Below are positions 26,617 through 30,936 of a stretch of DNA of 30,936 bases, in pieces. Location of the stretch: positions 1 through 30,936 of IMG/VR virus record IMGVR_UViG_3300009285_000836, one strand, 5' to 3'. This DNA is from a virus. The translations under genes were made by a program, and so were the position numbers. Numbering within the stretch: position 1 is the stretch's first letter; every line of letters starts with the position of its first letter. The notes beneath the pieces were generated by a model. It had not been told where the DNA came from. It made no database searches and was given only the letters and a program-made list of their open reading frames with translations.

Positions 26617-27038
26617 AATACCTAACAATCATCGCAATCATCCTTTCCCTCGTTTCCGTAGGATTCTCCTACAAACTGATGGGAATACAGGAGCAGTTAG
26701 CGCGAGATTTATTTGAACTGTCCACCAACCAAGTCGCGCTTGGCTCCGCAGTCTCTTCAACGGCATCTAGCGATACGCTAGAGACGTTCCGCACCAACAC
26801 AAATACCTCTTTTGCGAGTCTTCAGTCCTTCGCTTCGTCCACAAGCCTTGTGGGTATTATGGCTTCAACGTCTCCTCTCGGCGATATAGGGATAGGCACA
26901 GCTAACGCCACAAGTTCTATCAGTGGTGGAAACCTGTGCTTCTTCTTCCAAGACGAAGCAGGGAGAGGAATGTGGATAAAACTTGCAACTTCGGGGAATA
27001 CCGTCTTCGCCACCTCTACGACAAAATGCAATAACTAG
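26613..27038 (+). CDS. Third membrane-anchored Ser/Thr-rich protein
   Basis: A 141-residue protein: N-terminal hydrophobic segment MKYLTIIAIILSLVSVGFSY, then a helical stretch (MGIQEQLARDLFELSTNQVA) that could be coiled-coil. The Ser/Thr-rich body is GSAVSSTASSDTLETFRTNT with FASSTSLVGIMASTSPLGDI. Two cysteines (LCFFF and KCNN) lie near the end. Overall layout as for the 21920 and 22667 proteins. It is in the tail-gene part of the operon. The function is unknown; a role at the cell envelope or in the tail is possible. Confidence 0.6.
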   Translation: MKYLTIIAIILSLVSVGFSYKLMGIQEQLARDLFELSTNQVALGSAVSSTASSDTLETFRTNTNTSFASLQSFASSTSLVGIMASTSPLGDIGIGTANATSSISGGNLCFFFQDEAGRGMWIKLATSGNTVFATSTTKCNN

Positions 27039-27040
27039 AT

Positions 27041-27964
27041 ATGGCTACGATTACCACAATAGATGCAACAGACGGGATTAGCGCGTCCCGCACGGACATA
27101 AATGCGAACTTTGACTCCTTAAATGCGAACAAGATAGAAACCGATGTCATAGACACCGACACAGCACTCGCGGCGAACAGTGACAGTAAAATCGCCTCGC
27201 AGAAGGCGACCAAAACTTATGTTGACACAGTCGCGGCAACAACATTTCTCGTTCCAACGGGCGCAATTCTTCCCTATGGTGGCTCCACAGCACCATCAAA
27301 CTTCCTACTCTGTGACGGCTCTGCCGTGGCGAGGTCTACATATAACGCACTTCTCGCAATTATTGGAACGACATTTGGTGTCGGCGACGGCTCAACAACT
27401 TTCAATCTTCCTGATTTACGCAGTCGTTTCCCGCTCGGCAAGGGAACGGGAACAAAAGTTGCTACATTTGCATCACGGGCTGGTAACGTCATCACAGTCA
27501 CTGGACTCACTAACGTCGCAAACAATGAGTTCCAAACTGGACAAGCAGTTACTTACGTTACGACAGGAACCGTAATCACAGGTCTATCAGACGACACGGT
27601 GTACTATATTGTTCGGATATCAAATACAACCTTCTCTCTCGCTACAAGTGTTGCAGACGCGGTCGCCGGAACTGTCATCTCGCTTTCTGGTGATGGGACA
27701 GGAACACAAACATTCACACAAGCTCTCACAGCAAGAACGCTCGGCGACACCGGCGGGGAGGAAAACCACGCTCTTACAATCGCCGAACTTGCGGCACACA
27801 CGCACACTGACGCGGGTTCGTCCAATGCAGTAAATCCCGGTTCAGTCCCAACGGTAACCGTAACTGCCGATGGCAACACCATCACTTCCAACTCGACAGG
27901 TGGCTCTACCGCACATAGTGTAATGAGCCCGTTTGTTACTGTGAACTACATCATCAAAACCTAG
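27041..27964 (+). CDS. Tail collar/fibre protein
   Basis: A 307-residue protein. The first 60 residues are a fibre shaft type (ISASRTDINANFDSLNANKI and TALAANSDSKIASQKATKTY). Then comes the phage collar domain: GAILPYGGSTAPSNFLLCDG, YNALLAIIGTTFGVGDGSTT, FNLPDLRSRFPLGKGTG, the standard form of the family. A Thr/Val-rich beta insertion follows (VTYVTTGTVITGLSDDTVYY) and the end has AELAAHTHTDAG and SVMSPFVTVNYIIKT, which are the C-terminal part of the collar family. It probably contacts the host receptor. Confidence 0.88.
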   Translation: MATITTIDATDGISASRTDINANFDSLNANKIETDVIDTDTALAANSDSKIASQKATKTYVDTVAATTFLVPTGAILPYGGSTAPSNFLLCDGSAVARSTYNALLAIIGTTFGVGDGSTTFNLPDLRSRFPLGKGTGTKVATFASRAGNVITVTGLTNVANNEFQTGQAVTYVTTGTVITGLSDDTVYYIVRISNTTFSLATSVADAVAGTVISLSGDGTGTQTFTQALTARTLGDTGGEENHALTIAELAAHTHTDAGSSNAVNPGSVPTVTVTADGNTITSNSTGGSTAHSVMSPFVTVNYIIKT

Positions 27965-27965
27965 T

Positions 27966-29462
27966 ATGGCCAGACAAGTTGAAATCCAAATAAACGACTT
28001 CAACGGAGGCATCTCTGATGACCCGCGCAAGTCGTCAATAAACGAGTTCCAACTCACAAAACACTTTGACATCTTCTCTGCGCCGAAAAGACTAATCCCC
28101 TATCGTTCACTTGAAGCCGATACCGAAACCTCCGTCTCCACAACCGACCTTAAACAGTATTTTGTAAGAGACTTTCTATATCCAACAGGTTCAGGGAAAC
28201 TCTACGGGTTAGGTCAGACTGGTGCTGGACTGACTAAAATCCTTCAGAAAACTTTAGCTGAATCCGGTCTATGGACAACACCAGCAACTTCCGAGGGCAA
28301 CGGAGCAGTACAGAATGGATGTTTTGTAGAATACAAAGACTACGCATGGGGCTTTCAAGGTACAACACAAGTATTTAGGTGGGGAGTGCTTTCAGGAACA
28401 CCATCAATAACAAACTCACAAGGCACAGTCGGAACGATAACTTCCGTAGCACAAGGACTCATAGCAAAAGACGACAACCTTTATCTTCCGTACAATAACA
28501 AACTTGCAAGAGTTAATGCAAGCAGTACCGTAACAGATGCTGTTTTAACACTCCCTACACAATTCAAAATCACTTCAATCTGCAACTTCGGAAACTATCT
28601 CGCTATCGCGTGTGCGCCGATTTCAACCTTCGCAGGTAATTCAAAAGTATTCCTTTGGAACCTTACATCCTCTGATGCTCAGGAAGCGATTGACTGGGGG
28701 GAAGGTGAACTCCGTATCCTTGAAAACATTGAAGGATTCTTGGTGGGTATCACAGACCGCTATCTAAACAACGCAACAGGAGCAGGACGAGGGTCAATGA
28801 TTGTCTCTGTCTATTCCGGTGGTTCGCCACAAGTATTCAAGGAGATATTTACCCAAGCACTCGTAGGAAAGACGATGCCGATTTCTAAAGCGGTGGAAAA
28901 CAATCGCATATTCTGGGCGGCAAAAATAATGACCAACAGTGCAGGCACAGAATATGTAGAGGGTATATGGTCATTCGGGCGCAAAAATACAAATTTCTTA
29001 CATACACTCACACTGGATATTATAGACGAGAACATAAACACTTCAGGCATTCAGGCATTTGGGACTGCCGCCAACTTCTTCTTCATCGCCCACTCAAACG
29101 ATGGAAGCGTGGACAAGACAAATGATGCGGCAACCTATACTTTCACTAGCGTATGTGAATCGCAAATCTTTGACTTCGGAGACATAACATCAGACAAACG
29201 ATTGGATTCACTCAAAGTGTTCTTCAGGAAACTAGCCACAGGAGAAACAATAACGGCTAAATATCGGATTGATGGAGCAACCGCGTGGACGACGATAGGT
29301 TCTGCATCAACTGACGGCGACCTCTCACATACATTCCTCTCCATAGAAGCTACCGATACCCCGTTCGCCTCATTCAGGGAGGTGGAATTCCGCATTGAAA
29401 GTACAGGCGGAGCAGAGCCACTAGGATTCCGCGCGAAAGCAACAATCCTAGACAACCCATAA
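27966..29462 (+). CDS. Tail nozzle/hub-like beta protein
   Basis: A 498-residue protein. The start EIQINDFNGGISDDPRKSSI ('F-x-G-G-x...') is the usual opening of tail hub/nozzle proteins of short-tailed phages. The body is a run of short beta segments with repeated Trp/Tyr-Gly patterns (YAWGFQGTTQVFRWG, VFLWNLTS, IFWAAKIMTN, GIWSFGRKN), in keeping with a beta-propeller. The C-terminal part SLKVFFRKLATGETITAKYR is a beta-sandwich. It follows the collar gene with no gap. The nozzle role is inferred from this layout and from neighbours. Confidence 0.55.
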   Translation: MARQVEIQINDFNGGISDDPRKSSINEFQLTKHFDIFSAPKRLIPYRSLEADTETSVSTTDLKQYFVRDFLYPTGSGKLYGLGQTGAGLTKILQKTLAESGLWTTPATSEGNGAVQNGCFVEYKDYAWGFQGTTQVFRWGVLSGTPSITNSQGTVGTITSVAQGLIAKDDNLYLPYNNKLARVNASSTVTDAVLTLPTQFKITSICNFGNYLAIACAPISTFAGNSKVFLWNLTSSDAQEAIDWGEGELRILENIEGFLVGITDRYLNNATGAGRGSMIVSVYSGGSPQVFKEIFTQALVGKTMPISKAVENNRIFWAAKIMTNSAGTEYVEGIWSFGRKNTNFLHTLTLDIIDENINTSGIQAFGTAANFFFIAHSNDGSVDKTNDAATYTFTSVCESQIFDFGDITSDKRLDSLKVFFRKLATGETITAKYRIDGATAWTTIGSASTDGDLSHTFLSIEATDTPFASFREVEFRIESTGGAEPLGFRAKATILDNP

Positions 29463-29464
29463 AT

Positions 29465-29731
29465 ATGCCAAACAAAGAAATCCAAGAATTGCGCGACCAG
29501 ATAACGGGACTCCAAAGGGAAATCAAAGCCCTACAAGATTCTTTCTATCTCAACAATTTCCCAAGTAGTCAGGACTTCAACAAAACGTGCCGATTCAACT
29601 CTGCACTAAAGGTTCCCCACTATTCAGCCGCGCCTTCAGTGGATGATGTTGGATTCATCATAGAAGTCGCTGGTGTCCTGTACATCAGCACTGCTGTTGA
29701 CACGTGGACCGTTTGCGGCACGCAGTCGTGA
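29465..29731 (+). CDS. Small fibre-tip-like protein (88 residues)
   Basis: MPNKEIQELRDQITGLQREI then KALQDSF is a short trimeric-coiled-coil-like start. The end VPHYSAAPSVDDVGFIIEVA with GVLYISTAVDTWTVCG resembles small beta domains at phage fibre ends. It starts two bases after the nozzle-like gene. The stop lies within the extended -10 box of the next gene. Confidence 0.55.
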   Translation: MPNKEIQELRDQITGLQREIKALQDSFYLNNFPSSQDFNKTCRFNSALKVPHYSAAPSVDDVGFIIEVAGVLYISTAVDTWTVCGTQS

Positions 29732-29737
29732 TATAAT
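29729..29737 (+). promoter_or_regulatory. Extended -10 promoter
   Basis: TGATATAAT (TG-A-TATAAT, box 29732-29737) with no good -35 at the normal distance. The predicted start near 29744 gives a leader of about six bases to the ATG at 29750. Confidence 0.45.
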
Positions 29738-29749
29738 AATTTTATTAAT

Positions 29750-30936
29750 ATGTCAATTTTCTCTAAAGTAAAGAGCGCATACCAAAAGGCAACGAAGAAG
29801 TTGCAGTCGTTCGGTAAAAATGTCGTCGCACCAGCACTCTCAAAAGTCGGCAAACAACCAGCCGCAGTAGGGATGGCGTTTCCTGTTACTAGTCCATCTG
29901 GTCTTCAGACCATCACAAATGCGGGTATCAAAGAAGACCTTTCTCCATCGAACCCAATCAAGTTCGGGCCAGAAATTATCACCGTTCCGCAAGGGTTTTC
30001 GGTTGGTAAAGACGGGAGGCTGGTCAAGGATACCTCTATCACAGGGCTTCAGGGTGGCGATATTCAAGGCGCAATAGACACAGGACAGTATGGTCCTAGA
30101 AACATCTACAGCAACTCTCGCGGCAACGCTGGGAACTCCGTCGTAGATTTCGGGCCGGTGAACACTCCATCAACTCTTTCGTCCTCTTTGCTGGCTGGCG
30201 GTGGCTCGTCTGGCGGTTCCATTTCCCTTCCGTCTGGTTCGTCCACACTTGCAGGCGGGGCTATCGGTGCGCTCGCCGGAATAAAAGCCGCGCAAAAGAC
30301 AGCACAGGAACAGGCAGACAAGTACGACCCGATGACGGGAGAACTGCTTACCGATAAAAAAGATAAGTCAGAAGATTTCTTTCAGAAGTATCTTGACCAA
30401 CTTGAACAGAATCAACCCCCTAGCACGGAGGCCCTCTACGAAAAAGCGCAGAGAGAATCTGCGATAATGGAGGCACGACAAAATGTAAACAATTACCAAG
30501 CCCAACTTAATACCATCACAGCCCAAGCCGAAGCAGACCAACTCTCTGTAACAGGACAAGGACGAGGAATTCCCGAACCTATTATCCTCGGTCAGCAATC
30601 ACAAATCGCTAAAGAAGCGGCTATCAAAGCACTCCCTATCGCGGCGCAACTGTCAGCGGCGCAAGGAAATCTACAGTTAGCTGAACAGCATCTTGAAACA
30701 AGATTTAGTCTTTTGAAACAAGACGCGCAAAATAAATGGGAATATAAGAACAAATTGTTCGGAGCTGTCTATGAGTTCGCCACTGCACAGGAAAAGAAGC
30801 GCATTGACCAGCTGAAAACGGACGATGACCGTCAGTACGAAGAACACCAAGACTTCCTAGATGTTCAGAATAAACTCCTTTTGTCTGCGGTAACACAGAA
30901 TGCTCCGAGTGCTATAAGAAACGCAATCACCTCTGC
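29750..30936 (+). CDS. Ejection/internal-virion-type protein, 3' end outside window
   Basis: At least 395 residues, still open at the window end. The start MSIFSKVKSAYQKATKKLQS is amphipathic and basic. Residues about 140-185 are low-complexity Ser/Gly (LLAGGGSSGGSISLPSGSST) followed by an Ala/Gly-rich hydrophobic segment (LAGGAIGALAGIKAAQ), and the rest is long, Gln/Glu-rich helix (QPPSTEALYEKAQRESAIME, NNYQAQLNTITAQAEADQLS). Ala/Gln-rich helical proteins with a glycine/hydrophobic patch placed after tail genes are often internal virion proteins ejected with the DNA. A tape measure is the alternative. It is read from its own promoter. Confidence 0.55.
   Translation, partial: MSIFSKVKSAYQKATKKLQSFGKNVVAPALSKVGKQPAAVGMAFPVTSPSGLQTITNAGIKEDLSPSNPIKFGPEIITVPQGFSVGKDGRLVKDTSITGLQGGDIQGAIDTGQYGPRNIYSNSRGNAGNSVVDFGPVNTPSTLSSSLLAGGGSSGGSISLPSGSSTLAGGAIGALAGIKAAQKTAQEQADKYDPMTGELLTDKKDKSEDFFQKYLDQLEQNQPPSTEALYEKAQRESAIMEARQNVNNYQAQLNTITAQAEADQLSVTGQGRGIPEPIILGQQSQIAKEAAIKALPIAAQLSAAQGNLQLAEQHLETRFSLLKQDAQNKWEYKNKLFGAVYEFATAQEKKRIDQLKTDDDRQYEEHQDFLDVQNKLLLSAVTQNAPSAIRNAITS

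Noticed and set aside
1-30936. CRISPR array
   Set aside because: No regularly spaced repeat set of the needed size was seen; repeats found are pairs only.
1-30936. Integrase or cI-like repressor that would prove a temperate phage
   Set aside because: None of the genes shows tyrosine or serine recombinase motifs or a repressor of that type; the tRNA-Gln belongs to the transposon and is not a proven attachment site.

Overview
The window is most of a tailed-phage genome (phage contig or prophage), read from the lysis genes through an early/recombination block into a long packaging, head and tail block. The direct evidence is a complete large terminase, a portal-sized protein, a scaffold-like protein, a HK97-type major capsid protein, a tail-collar protein, an ERF single-strand annealing protein and a YqaJ-type exonuclease. 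The host cannot be named from the sequence. Bacterial code, moderate GC, many micro-genes joined by ATGA overlaps, mostly weak Shine-Dalgarno sites and several membrane-anchored Ser/Thr-rich proteins would fit a phage of an uncultivated bacterium, possibly a candidate-phyla (Patescibacteria-like) host; that is inference only.

Layout. (1) 1-4970, rightward: peptidoglycan-binding domain, HNH-like gene, membrane-anchored wall hydrolase, holin-like protein and a transglycosylase-like endolysin, closed by a terminator. This operon is split by a 3,028-bp IS1595-type transposon (542-3569) with 25-bp terminal inverted repeats and a perfect 8-bp target duplication. Besides its transposase the transposon carries a tRNA-Gln(UUG) gene, a noncoding segment with nested inverted repeats, a DNA methyltransferase and a PD-(D/E)XK nuclease that together look like a type II restriction-modification pair. 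(2) 5078-11865, leftward: early genes. A secreted small protein, zinc-binding micro-proteins, a roughly 430-nt noncoding stretch that folds into long paired helices (candidate structured RNA), an RHH-like protein, a NinB-like protein, a wHTH-like protein, the YqaJ exonuclease and the ERF annealing protein, with two HNH genes wedged between them. (3) 11866-12188: divergent control region with a 14-bp-arm inverted repeat, a DnaA-box-like site and a promoter. (4) 12189-14160, rightward: small RHH-like regulator, HNH gene and two DNA methyltransferases, the second frameshifted in a run of eight G. (5) 14291-17024: one leftward gene, a candidate small RNA with its own promoter and terminator, micro-genes, and the remains of a NinG-like gene broken up around an HNH gene. 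(6) 17047-30936, rightward: small basic and membrane peptides, TerS, TerL, a GroES-like co-chaperonin, portal, scaffold, capsid, a glycosyltransferase-like protein, adaptor, tail collar/fibre, nozzle-like protein and a partial ejection-type protein.

How it fits together. The leftward block supplies recombination and nucleic-acid metabolism (ERF with YqaJ would form a two-component annealing/exonuclease system, with NinB-like and NinG-like accessories). The rightward block packages DNA and builds a head and a probably short tail (adaptor, nozzle-like and collar proteins are seen, and no tape measure within the window). The lysis operon precedes the early block. Five HNH genes and one restriction-modification transposon show heavy invasion by selfish elements.
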